Position numbers and translations under genes: made by a program. DNA of 64,000 bases from NCBI GenBank assembly GCA_037176725.1, contig JAZBRS010000044.1:2852001-2916000 (forward strand), written 5' to 3'. The notes beneath the pieces are model-generated. The model ran no database searches. It was not told the DNA's origin and saw only the letters and a list, made by a program, of their open reading frames with translations. Below, in pieces: positions 8,606-19,417 of this stretch (positions are counted from its first letter, which is position 1; each line of letters begins with the position of its first letter). Source of the stretch: Posidonia oceanica (lineage: Eukaryota > Streptophyta > Magnoliopsida > Alismatales > Posidoniaceae).

Positions 8606-9342
8606 ATGGTGCAACTTCGGCTGGAGACTATGTCCAATCGCCTGGCGAATCTCTTAGTGAATGAAAAGGTATTTTCTACTTTTGTTGTCACTCAATGCTT
8701 TTGTTCTTGTATCCCTCTATTCTGCTGATTTTCTATTCCATAGCCCTTGGCTTCTGCAAATAACAATCGCGATTCGAAAGCCTACCAGTTGGACTGGGTT
8801 CAGCACTTCCATTCTTGGACGTTGAAGAAATATCGGGAGCGTTTGGAGGAGCTGGAAAGGACTGTTGCTGCTCGAGATGCTCGGATTCGGGAGTTGGAGC
8901 AGCAGGAGGGGACCATTGCTTCTCAGGCCGCTCGGATCAGGGAGCTAGAGCAGCGGGTTGCTGACAGGGATACTGAGATTGCCCGGACTCAGACGGTATA
9001 ATTTGCTTTGATTCAGTGTTCTTTTATTTCTTTGTCCTTGCTTGTGTCTGATATTTTGATTATTTCCTTCCTCAGAGTTTGATATTTTGACTTAAGTCAC
9101 TGGTGTTCGCCTCTCAGCTTCAGGCAGAGGTAGGGCACTACCGGATGTATGCCTGCGAGTCTAGTGCCAGGTTGGGGGAGACCATTCCTCCTACACTGAG
9201 CCACCAGTTGGGTAGCCGCCACTCCCGCTCTGTTTCCAGGGCTCCGTCGGGCCTTTCCGTTCGCCAGTCGCCTCAGCCTCCTACAGCTCCTTCTCCAGCT
9301 CCTCCTTCAGCTCCCGAGGGTGAGGGAGAGAGTGCTTCTTAG
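8606..9342 (+). CDS. Spliced coiled-coil protein gene carried antisense in element B
   Basis: Three exons join in frame: 8606-8668, 8744-8995 and 9118-9342 (TAG), giving about 179 residues. The introns (8669-8743 and 8996-9117) have GT...AG ends and T-rich 3' parts. Residues about 50-105 form a heptad-rich coiled coil with repeated RIRELEQ words. The C-terminal third is Pro/Ser-rich (PQPPTAPSPAPPSAP) and probably disordered. I do not recognise the family. Coiled-coil ORFs on the antisense strand downstream of pol are reported among the extra ORFs of plant Tat elements, which fits this position. There is no stop in the spliced frame, unlike its neighbours. The start is uncertain because an earlier in-frame codon could be used. 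Confidence 0.6.
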
Positions 9343-9821
9343 TACTTGTACTTCAGGGGTATGTCCCGGTGATCTTGTAATCAAAACTGTATTTTTGAAT
9401 GATATAGATTTCTGTGTACTTAGCAAAACTTGTCAAATATCTCTTTTGAATTACCTTTCTCGGAGTTAAAATTAACTTAAGCGACCAATATAGTAAAATA
9501 ATGGCCTTTAATTCAAATTAACTTAGAACCAGCATGTTCATGTGAAATAATATGTAAATGGCATAGTTATGAAGAAAGACTTCACCTAGGAGCTTTAAAA
9601 TCAAGTTTTGAAGTCCTCGGCGCTTAAGCGAGCCATTAACTTGATGAAATGAACAACCAGTGATTCTGAATGGCCCGGCTGTCCAAGAAATATGAAACCA
9701 CCGCTCACACATGTATTTCAACTTAATTAAACCTCTGGGACTGATAAAAAAGGTTTATGCAACTTAATCACGGATTAGAGGGAGCTTCAGCCAAGTTCAG
9801 TGACTTAAGTCACTGATAAAA

Positions 9822-9955
9822 CGTTATATGCTTCATCTAGTGCAGATAACGTTATCCGCCGCTTTTTCTGCGTCCAACGCCGAAAAGCTGATTTGAATGT
9901 TATACGTACAATATGGCACGGATAACGTAAGACGCGTCATCCCTTGCGTACAACG
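9822..9955. repeat. Stem-loop cluster, GTTnnACGC family, upstream of the plant-mobile-domain gene
   Basis: CGTTATATGC (9822-9831) pairs with GCAGATAACG (9842-9851) with one mismatch. Imperfect stems follow with GTTATCCGC / GCGTCCAAC, GTTAT / ATAAC and GTAAGACGC / GCGTACAAC. Just upstream GTGACTTAAGTCAC (9800-9813) is a perfect 14-bp palindrome. The cluster ends about 115 bp before TATAAAA at 10068. Confidence 0.65.
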
Positions 9956-10067
9956 AAGCGAGCCCAGAATCTTTTCTTTCCTTTCTTGTTCTTGGCTAAT
10001 CTTCTGGAATGCTTCGAAATTTTCTCAATACCCGCGTGGGGAGACCTCCAACGGTTTTTGCTGTGCT

Positions 10068-10074
10068 TATAAAA
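10068..10074 (+). promoter_or_regulatory. Candidate TATA box of the plant-mobile-domain gene
   Basis: TATAAAA sits inside the small inverted repeat TGCTT-ATAA-AAGCA (10064-10077), 112 bp before the ATG at 10180. The TATA box of B's own LTR is also enclosed by an inverted repeat. Confidence 0.5.
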
Positions 10075-10179
10075 GCATGACCACCCCTTTGAACTTTTGC
10101 ACACTTATTCCTTGTATTCTTGCTTGTTGGTGTACTTTTCTCTTGGCTTGTGCTTATCCCTCTCTTCCCCTTTGTTCTC

Positions 10180-11524
10180 ATGGCTTCTGCTTCAGTTCCC
10201 AACATCTTCATGAACAACAAAAAATGAATTACAAGGCCTTTGGAGGAGATTGAAGGGCATATGATGTCCCATATCAAAGCGGGGAGGGTATGACTTTCTT
10301 CATTGGTCCTCTTATTCTCTCTTGTTCCTCATACTTTAATTTTGTTTACAGGAAATCCTCAATTTTACAAAGACGCCCTACTTTGACAATGACTTCCCTT
10401 ATTATTCTCCTTGGGTGAAGGACTTTGTGCTTTGGGCTCGGGCAAGGAAGTCCATTTTGGCACGTACAAGCTTTGGTGGACTTTTGGATTTGTTGGGAAC
10501 TACCTTAGACTGGCCTTTGCTCCATGCCTCATGCGCTTTTTGGAGTACTGAAACTCATACCTTCTTCCTTGGGGGCTGCGAGATGACAATCCTAATGGAG
10601 GATGTTCATGGCATTCTTGGTGTCACCCAGATTGGAGCGTCTCGGCTGGATATTGACTTCCCGTTGCCATATGGAACAGCGGACATGCAAATGTTCATAG
10701 ATCGTATCTTTACTGCTCCTCCTACTTTCCCGGTGATCAGAGGTCGCCGACTCAACTTGGTGCATTTATATTACAGCTTCCGGCAGATCGAGGACTCTGC
10801 CTCCCAGGATCAATTGCTGATGTGTCTGCATTTATTGATTGGAGACCTCACCATATTTGTCTCCAGAGACTTCTCCTTGGATGTCTATCACACTGAGTTC
10901 TTGATAGACCTTACTGAGCATTTTTGGCGTTCTCCTTCAGTCGCCATCCTTGCAGCTACATACCTTGGTCTGACCAGTGTCTCAACTGGAGGTGACTTTG
11001 TCGGCTCTCCTTTTCTTCTTTCTCGGTGGCTGTAGGTCCACTTCCCGAGGCTTGAACCTGCGAGGACTGATCTTATTAAGGAAAGGGTTTGCTTCTTGTC
11101 CTCTACCTCTATTGATGTCTTCACACCCACCATGCCCTATTGCCATAAGCATCAAGCGCGAGGTTCTTCAGTTGAATTGGAGTTGATAGGGCCCACTCAC
11201 TTTGTGATGTACAACTCAGATCGCTGCTTCGAGATGGTGGGGCAAAAGAAAGGGGTGCCGCCTCGGTTAAGCTTTATTCCTCATATCCGAACTCGGGAGC
11301 GCAGTCTTCCAACTGACGTGGTGATGGCGTACTACATTCAGGCTCTTTGGTCATCCTTGGACCGCCATGATGACTCAGATGGGACCTAGTCTGCTCCTTT
11401 GACTTGCTGCCTACTGCGGGAGGACGTGCAATGGAACTAGTATTCAAGGTTGCTGCCCAAGCCCAAGGAGTGGGTTGAGGAGACCGGCGTGCTGCGCAAA
11501 AAGAGGAAGAGGCCAATCAAATAG
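10180..11524 (+). pseudogene. Plant mobile domain (PMD, aminotransferase-like) protein, antisense in element B, with premature stops
   Basis: Exon 1 (10180-10287, ATG GCT TCT) and exon 2 (from 10352) join in frame across a GT...AG intron. Exon 2 encodes the PMD core: a WPLLHASCAFW segment, then HTFFLGGCEMTILMEDVHGILG, a signature of this family, a long helical part, and a C-terminal PPRLSFIPHIRTRE segment. The frame ends at 11522-11524 after a basic RKKRKRP stretch that could be a nuclear signal. In-frame stops occur at 10225 (TGA), 11033 (TAG), 11387 (TAG) and about 11432 (TAG); all could arise by C-to-T change. PMD proteins occur as host silencing factors (MAIL1/MAIN) and as retrotransposon cargo. 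Its location inside B, antisense to pol, marks this one as cargo. Confidence 0.75.
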
Positions 11525-13142
11525 GCATATCTTGTAGTTCATTTCTTTTTTGGGCCATGTATTTTTATCTCTCAAGGAAATAAAAGATCTCTTTCTTATT
11601 TCATCTCTATTCACATGCTTTGGACTGTGTTGAGTTTAGAAATACTCCCTGGTAGCTTTGGCATTGGATCAAGGGCCCTTTATTAGAATTCTGCAATTTA
11701 AGTCACTACTAAAACGTAAGACGCGTAATACCATGCATCTAACATTCCTCTGTTGGTCGTTATACGCTTCAAATGGCGCATCCAACGTTGGACGCTGAGA
11801 TTTGATTGTTTAACGCCTCTGAATTTTTTTTCTGCACAATCTTGACAAATTTGTTATTCCATCTAGAGGTATTATTGCCCCTAGTCCAAAGTGACCTCTA
11901 AAAACTCAGAAATGTCCTTAACATAGTGAAATCAAAATGGCTTTAGAAAACTTGGTAATAACCTATACACAATGCATACTTTAAACAAACCTCATGCTAT
12001 GAAAGAACAAGTCTTAATGCAAAGAAAAATTAAGTGAAACTTAGGTTTTGGATAATAAGCATTGGCCTCAGCTTTGTTGTCTAAAGATGCTATGCCTAGC
12101 GAGGGACTGTTTCTTCTTGAGATTGCAGTCTTGGCTCGTAGGCGAATACCAAGTTACCGTCCTGAATCGGAGGGGTCAAGTACGACGCGGATCGTAAAAT
12201 TTCCAAGATTTTTGCATCATCGGCCTTACTTGTTATCAGTTTCATGAGGTGATGTTGGTTGGGTAAATTTTACCCTGCTCACTATTTTTGGATTTTTGAT
12301 CTTTTGCTACCTTTTGGATTTTTGGTTTTATCTTTTTTTTTGGATTTTTGGTTTTATCATTTTTTGGATTTTTGGTTTTTGTAGGAGAAGAAGAATCTTC
12401 CAAGAAGTTGGGAAACAGGAGACCTCATGGTCGGAAAATCTTGACAGTTTGGTCCCTTGTGCATCTCAGAGTCAGAAGATACCTCGGGCATGCTTTGGCA
12501 CCTAATTATCCCTAGACCTAGGCTTCTGTCCCTTGCTTCTAAGTGTACAGTGCAGGATGTGGGTGGAAGGAAGGTCAATGTCCTATCCTAAGATTTCAGC
12601 TAAAGATTTGAAGCCTATACCCCTCCTAGTTCAAGGTTGATTCCTACTGCGCCTAGTATTTCTCCAGCTTTTCAGTTTTGACTCTTGGACAACTTCTTTG
12701 CCGCCTTCTTTTCCATTTTCTTTCTTTTCTTGCACCTAGACAGCTTCTTTGCTGTCTTCTTTTCTTTCTTCTTTTTTGGGTATTTTGGCAAGTAGTCTCA
12801 TCCCATTTGAGTGCTCGGCCAATGGATACTCGTTCCTTGACGGACCGAGACACTCTTCTATTTGGTACACTCCCCTCTTTTTTGTACTTCTAGGTTTTGA
12901 CCTTAGACGTCTACCCGATTTGTACTAGGGTAACGTGTCTGACTCAAGGGATGTGTGTGAACTTATTGTTCATGAACTGGGAGGGGGCTCCTTATGGTTC
13001 TGCCTCTATCTCAGTGTTAGATTATTTCCCTTCCTTCTCCCACAAAGTATTTGTAGGGTGAGGCTAAGGCTAAGGCATGACTCCTAGGCTTCAAAAGCAT
13101 TAGGTCCTTAAGTACGGGTACTCTAATGGCTCAGTGTGCATG
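11525..13142. other. Element B non-coding stretch between integrase and the antisense PMD gene
   Basis: It contains a stem-loop cluster of the GTTnnACGC family (11715-11800, including GCATCCAACGTTGGACGC), a TTTTTGGATTTTTGGTTTTATC-type tandem stretch at about 12285-12380 and CT-rich runs near 12680-12780. The antisense gene and B's polymerase converge here, so it probably holds both 3' ends. I see no supported gene. Confidence 0.6.
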
Positions 13143-14340
13143 TCAAGGGTAGTACCTCTTGAGGTGCAGTGCATTCCAGGGATATTCAAGCCTAGTGCCA
13201 TCCTCTCTAGCCAAACAATAAGCATTGCCCGGATATGCCTCAACCACCAAGTATGGTCCTTCTCAATTCGGTCTCAGTTTCCCATGCTTGCGAGGAAGGA
13301 TTTCTTTAAGCACCAATTCACCAACATTGAATTTACGTTTAATTACTTTCTTTTTATAAGCTCTTGCAAGTCGTTCTTGGTAGATGCGTGCATGCTCAGC
13401 TGCTTGCAACCGCTTCTCATCTAGCAAATCTAACTGTAGACTTAATAATTGCCCCTTATCCTCGGCATTTATTTCATCATCGAGTTGTACTCTAGATGAG
13501 GGGACCATGATCTCAAATGGGACTACTGTCTCCATACCAAAAGTAAGCGCAAACGGGGTTTGACCCGTAGGCGTTCTTATGGAGGTTCGATAGGCCCATA
13601 AGGTATCAATTAACTTATTTATCCAATCATGTCCCTTGGCTCCTCCCACCGTTTTCTTAAGGATTCGGATTAACGTTTTATTAGTAGCTTCAACTTGCCC
13701 ATTACCTTGGGGGTAATATGGCGATGAATGATGTAATTCAATCTTAAACTTTTTACAGAGCTTTTTGAAGTCTTGGGATATGAAGATTGCACCATTGTCT
13801 GCTACTAATCTCTTTGGAACTCCGAACCTTGAGAGGATATTTTTCCATACGAACTTGCAAAGATTTGAAGCTTTGATCTCACTGAACGCTTCTGCTTCAG
13901 CCCATTTGGTAAAGTATTCAGTGGCTATGAGTATGAACCTATTTTGCTTTTCGGTGTCGAAGGGTCCTACGACATCAAATGCCCACATGTAGAAGGGCCA
14001 TACTGCTTGTGTCGGATTTAACTCTGATGCTGGTGCATGTATTCTGTCTGCATAGATCTGGCACTGCTTGCACCTTCTTACATTGTTTGCACAATCTACC
14101 TCCATTGTGGGCCAGTAGTATCCTCTACGCAGTATCATTTTTGCCATGAACTGAGAACTGATGTGTCCTCCACATATTCCTTCATGCATTTCCCCTAGGA
14201 TAACGCCGACCTCCTCGTAAGTGATGCAGCGCAGCTCTATTCCGTTGAAGGACCTCTTGAAAAGGATTCCGGCTCGCACGAAGTATCTTGTGGCCATCCT
14301 TCTAACCGCCTCTCTGTCTTGTGAAGTTGCATAATTGGGG
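13143..14340 (-). pseudogene. Element B integrase
   Basis: Reading minus, a zinc-binding HHCC region (MHEGICGGHI ... CKQCQI) leads to the DDE core: Asp in WAFDVVGPF, Asp in LVADNGAIF and Glu in GNGQVEATNK. It then continues to FNVGELVLKEI and LRPN. A TGA replaces the Trp expected after LRPN at about 13262. The frame then runs on through a GPYLVVEAYPGNAY segment to a natural stop at 13143-13145. All three catalytic residues are present. The enzyme would join element cDNA to host DNA, but upstream stops make this copy inactive. Confidence 0.9.
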
Positions 14341-15029
14341 AAGATCCCGTCTTGGATGTAGTTTTGGATGTCAAAGAACCATGGATTCCCATCATCCTCT
14401 ATGTTGTAGCAAACTTCAAACTTGGCTGCCTTTGATTCCTCAATTTTCTGTCTAAGCTCCACGGTCCATGGCTCAGTTGAGTCAATGGTGGATGTCCCGT
14501 GTTGCTGTACCATGATTGTCTGTTCTTGGATATTGATGCGGAATTCGATCAAGGAGGCCAACGAAGCGAGGGTATCTGCTAGCAGGTTATGACTCCGAAG
14601 GGTATGGACATATACTACTTGTTGGAACCGATCCAATAGTAGGCGAGCAATGCCTTTGTATGTTTCCAGCCTTGAGTTGAGGGTTCTATACTTGTTCAGA
14701 ATTTGTCTTAGAACCAACTGGGAGTCCCCAATGAGTTTTAGCCACTTTGTCCCTAGCTCTAGTGCTAGGCGTAATCCGAGGATCAAGGCCTCGTATTCTG
14801 CAACATTGTTGGTATTTGCAGTGAAATTTTACTATACAGCTCGGGGGATGAGAACTCCTTCTGGGGTGAGAAGTGCCACTCCGATGCTTGCCCCTTGTCT
14901 GTTGAGTGCTCCATCAAAGTAAAGAGTCCACTGTTGAGTGGGAGACTCTGCAGCTCGTATTTCCAGTATTTCCTCAACGGAGAAGTCTATTTGGACTGGT
15001 TGATAGTCTTCTATGGGTAATCCTGCCAA
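14341..15029 (-). pseudogene. Element B plant-type second RNase H (aRNH)
   Basis: WTLYFDGALN (first Asp), then VAEYEALILGLRLAL (Glu), KLIGDSQLVLRQ (Asp) and LLADTLASLAS (final Asp) form a complete second RNase H located between RT-RNase H and integrase. This duplication defines the Tat lineage. Consecutive stops at about 14828-14833 split it after LIPRAV. Confidence 0.9.
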
Positions 15030-16250
15030 GTGATCTGCTATGGCTTGCCCCTTAACTGCTTTCTGGGATACATATTGCAGGTCAAATTTAGTAAGGAGGA
15101 GCTACCACCTTGCCAACCTTCTAGAGAGGGCTGGTTTCTCGAACATGTATTTGATTGGGTCCATCTTGGCGATGTAACAGACTTTATGGGCTAGGAAGTA
15201 GTGTCTCAGCTTTTGGGATGCCCATACCAAGGCCAGGCAATGCTTTTCTATGGCCGTATACTTCTCTTCATAATCCAGGAAGGTCTTACTCAGGTAGTAG
15301 ATAGCCTTCTCTTTCTTTCCATCCTCACCATGTTGAGCCAGCACTACTCCTATTGACGATGTAGTGACTGCCACGTAGAGCAAAAAAGGCCTCCCTAATA
15401 CAGGCGCTGATAAGACCGAAGGGCTCATGAGGTATGCTTTGGGCTCATCAAAGGCTTTCTCGCACCTCTCATCCTAAGCAAATTCCCTTCCTCCTTTTAA
15501 CAGCTCGTAGAATGGCTTACATCGGTCGGCATGTTGCGAGATGAATCTTCTGATGAACTGTAAGTGGCCGAAGAGTCCTCTGAGCTCCTTGATGTTTCGA
15601 GGAGGGGGCATTTGTGCTATTGCTCTAGCTTTCTGTGGGTCTATCTCAATTCCTGTTTTGCTGATGATGAAGCCCAGTAACTTTCCGGTTGTTACCCCAA
15701 ACACGCACTTCTTCGGGTTCATTTTCAATTGATACTGCCTTGCTCTGCTCAGTACCCTTCTTAGTGCTTCGAAGTGCCCTTCCCTTGTCTTTGATTTGAC
15801 CAAGATGTCATCGACGTACACCTCCATGCAATCATGCATCATGTTGTGGAAGATAGCCATCATTGCTCTCTAATATGTTGCACCGGCGTTCTTGAGACCG
15901 AACGGCATGACTACATAGCAGTATGTCCCCCATGGTGTGATGAACGATGTCTTCTCTTGGTCGTCTTTTGCTAGCTTGATCTGGTTGTAACTGGAGAAAC
16001 CATCTATGAAAGATAGCATATCAAATCCCGTTGTATTGTCCACTAGCAAGTCAATATGTGACAAAGGGAAGTCGTCTTTGGGACAGGCGGCATTGAGATT
16101 GCGGTAGTTAATGCAAACTCGAACTCTTCCATCCTTCTTGGCCACTGGCACTATGTTTGAGACCCAACTGGGGTTCACCACCACTTTGATGAACTTTGCT
16201 TTATGGAGCTTGTCAATTTCTTCTTTGACTTTAAGTGCGAGCTCTGGCCT
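15030..16250 (-). pseudogene. Element B reverse transcriptase and first RNase H
   Basis: The RT fingers and palm show KKDGRVRVCINYRNLN, FPLSHIDLLVD, SFIDGFSSYNQI and FGLKNAGATY. A TAG at about 15870 follows, then the catalytic YVDDILVKS and NPKKCVFGVTTGKLLGF. The connected RNase H has LGRPFLLYVAVT, KEKAIYYLSKTF and EKHCLALVWASQKLRHY. Stops occur at about 15429-15473 and near 15101. The YVDD catalytic Asp pair is intact. Confidence 0.92.
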
Positions 16251-17478
16251 TAATTGCCTCAGTTTCTACTTGATGGCAGGTGTTCCACTAGGGCTGATTG
16301 TAGGCCTGGCATGTCTTCGTACTTGAAGGCCAATACATCTATGAACTCCTTCAAGATTTGTACCATTTCCTCCCGCTCTTTTGGGCTCAAGCTTGCACTT
16401 ATGAGTATAGGTTTTGGCTCTTCTGCGGTCCCCAGGTTGACCTCCATGGTCTCTTCTTCGGCTGCCTTTGTTCGCTCATCATATTTGTCCATGAGGTGCT
16501 TAAGGAGGTCTGAGTCAGCTTCTTGATCTTCTTCGTCATCACTGCAGCTAACCAGCTCGTATGCCTCTAACCTTGCACACTTCGCAAACCGGTCAAATTC
16601 TTCTACTAGGAAGACCATGTTAGCAGTAGCTAGCTCCTGAGGCATTGCCTCCGTGTATTGACACATGCGCACAGTTTTGGAAGCGGTGGTCGAAGTTGAC
16701 CATTAGCTACTAGAGTTAACATGGTGATCCTCTCCCTTATTGAAAAACAGAAAGTAAGTTACTTTTATTCCTAAGAAATGAAAACAATGTAAAATTAAAT
16801 AAAGTCTTATTTACAGGATCTAGGGGGATGCCCCTAGAATTACCTCCATCAGTAGAGGTAGGAGTCTTTCTAGGCGGGCTCGTCATTGTTGACGTTCCCA
16901 CCATCTTCGAAACTCTCATGATCTGCCCCTAGGTCAGGGTCTATTTCAGGCCTTTGAGGCTGCAGATCTTCAGAGAGGTTTGCCGTGAGGCGGTGAACCT
17001 TATCTACTAGTCATTGTGACTTGCGTAGACTTTGCCCCATCAGTTGCTCCAAAGAGGAAAAGATGTTTGAAGCTAGAGGGCGAGAGGACTCGGAAGTGGT
17101 GGTGCCGGAAGGAGGGAGAGAAGAAGAAAGAGGTGGCTCGTCTGGAAGTTTGGGAGCCGGTGTGCCTAACAGTGGTGGCAGTGATGTTGCAGTCTGACCT
17201 TCGTGAGACTCTGCTAGCAACTCTATTGCAATCTGACCTTCGTGAGGCTCTGCTGCTACAGTCTGACTTTCGTGAGGCTCTGCTATTGACTCCCTTGCAG
17301 TCTGACCTTCGTGAGGCTTTGTTGGCAATTCAAGTGTTTGGAATAAGCCGGAAATGTTTTCGTCGGCTGTATCCTCTGCACTTTGGAGAGTGTGTTTGGT
17401 TGATTTCGCCAAAATAATATTTCCCAGTGGGGATGTATTCGGATCGAAGATCCCTACACTGGTGAAATGTCCTTGTAG
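16251..17478 (-). pseudogene. Element B pol N-terminal linker, interrupted by element C at its upstream end
   Basis: 16259-16672 encodes the conserved pre-RT segment with VNLGTAEEPKPILISASLS and FKYEDMPGL, typical of Tat polyproteins. Upstream, 17011-17412 is a Ser/Pro/Glu-rich linker with four to five PHEGQTA-type heptad copies. 17413-17478 then runs into the insertion point of C. The same reading continues beyond C at 43389. Stops separate the blocks. Confidence 0.8.
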
Positions 17479-17483
17479 ATTCC
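17479..17483. repeat. Target duplication of element C, left copy (ATTCC)
   Basis: ATTCC directly precedes TGTTGACACC of the 5' LTR and is repeated at 43384-43388 directly after the 3' LTR ending ACTACA. This proves that C inserted into B. Confidence 0.95.
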
Positions 17484-19417
17484 TGTTGACACCCCATTTT
17501 GACAGGCTTGAATCAATTGGGATCTTCTGGTGACTTCTGGATCCAAACCTAGGTCAAAACTACACAATCCTTTTCATCTTACCCTTCAAAATAAGCCTAA
17601 ACTTGACCTAAGCTTACACCCCTGTTCCTAGCCCAAAACTTACCCAAAAACCATAGGAAAATCCATCACCCCCTACTTAGCAAACCTACCCAAACACTTA
17701 GAAACTTCCAACCCAAAACCACTCCCAAAAACCCTAGAAAATCTAGGTAAAACTACCCTTTTTCTACACCTCAAAACCCTTCCAAAACTTTCTCAAAACT
17801 AAGCCAAAGCCCTAGGACCAACACTAGAGACCCTAGGCTACACATTTCCCAAATTTCGCCCCTTTTCAAAACCTTTAAACCCTCCATTTACTCAAATTAT
17901 CCTTTTCTCTCTCTTGGATTATTCTTTTCTCTCTCCTCTCTCTCTCCTGATTATCCTCCTTCTTTTCCCCCCTTCTCTCTCTTTTTCTTGCCTGGCTGTG
18001 GGCCCCCTTTGTGCTTTCATCTGTTCTCAATCTTATTCCTATTTTTATCTTATCTTTAGCATTTTCTTTGACCTTCAAAATTATTTTCTTTCAAACCCCT
18101 CTCTTTCCTCTTTATTCCTCCATTTCTCCCTTTTCCTCTTCCTTTTCCTTTTCTTTTCCTTTCCTTTACTAAATCCCTAAAAAATCCTTAAAAACCTCTA
18201 AAACTCTAAAACAAAAGGAAAACAAACCAAAACCCTAAGAAAAATAATTAAAAACATTAAACAAACAATTAAAAACCTAAACCCAACTAAATCTAGCTAA
18301 AATGGAAAATCAAGAATGCAACTTAAAAAATGCAAAACAAACAAAAGGAAAATGCTGTAAAATCAAGGAAAAAACCAAAATGTAATCAAAACAAGTGAAA
18401 CTATAATCCTATTAGAAAAACAATTAAGAAAACAAATCCTAAAAGAAAGAAAACACTTAAGAAATGCTAAGGTTAGTAATTAAGGAAAAACTTAAACTTA
18501 ACAATTCTAAAAGGGAAAAATTGAAAACTTAATTAAAAAATAAAAACAAACAATCAAAATTTAAAAACACTTAACTAAAAACTTAACAAGAAAACCTAAC
18601 AAAAAAAATATTAAAAGAACTTAACAAACAAAAATCAAAAAAAAAACAAACAACACAAAGCTTAAGAAAGAAAGACTAAAATCCAAAAATCTAAAACCCA
18701 CTCTAATTAATTTAAAAACAAACCTTAAAAAATCCTAATTAACATCCCAAGTACTTAACAAGAAAAACATAATTAAAAAACAACTTAAAAGACTTAACAA
18801 ACTTTTAATCAAAATCAAACACAAAACAAAACAAAGAAAACCCTAAAAACCCTAATCAAAACTAAAATCTCTCTAAACCTAATTAATTAACCAAAAACAA
18901 TCGTTAAAAAGCTTAATCAAAGTCCCAATTTAAAACACAATCACTCTAAAAACTTTTTCTATTTTTATTTTATGTTTATCAATTTTATTTCTTTCTTCTT
19001 TTTCTTCCTCTTCCCTTTCCTTCCTTTCCTCCCTTTCTTTCTATTCTTTTTCCTTCTTTTCTCCTGCTGGGCCCAGTCTGGTCCGTCTCCCCTCCTTCCT
19101 TCTTTTCTTTCTTTCTTTTTCTTTTCTTCCGCGCGGCCCGGCCCACGGTCGCCTTCTCCCTCCTTCTTTTGCTTCTTCTTCTTCTTCCTCCATGGTTTTC
19201 TCCCGCCAGTCGACTCCCTCCACCTCTTCAAAATTCAACTTCTCTTCCTCCCTCTCGATCCCATCAGCTGCAGCGCCCGGCCTCCTCTCTCGCGTCTCAG
19301 CGGCATCTCCGGGGCATTAATTGCCAGTCGCCTCGATTCGTCCTTCCCTTTGCAGCCGCTGCCTCCTGCCGATGGCAATTCAAAAACCACCGCGCGTCTC
19401 AGTCTTCAACAGCCGAT

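Noticed and set aside
18180..18960. CCCTAAA-like words in A-rich LTR sequence, suggesting telomeric DNA
   Set aside because: The words are scattered among AAAC and CTTAA sequence with no regular 7-bp period, and the same sequence recurs in the other LTR.
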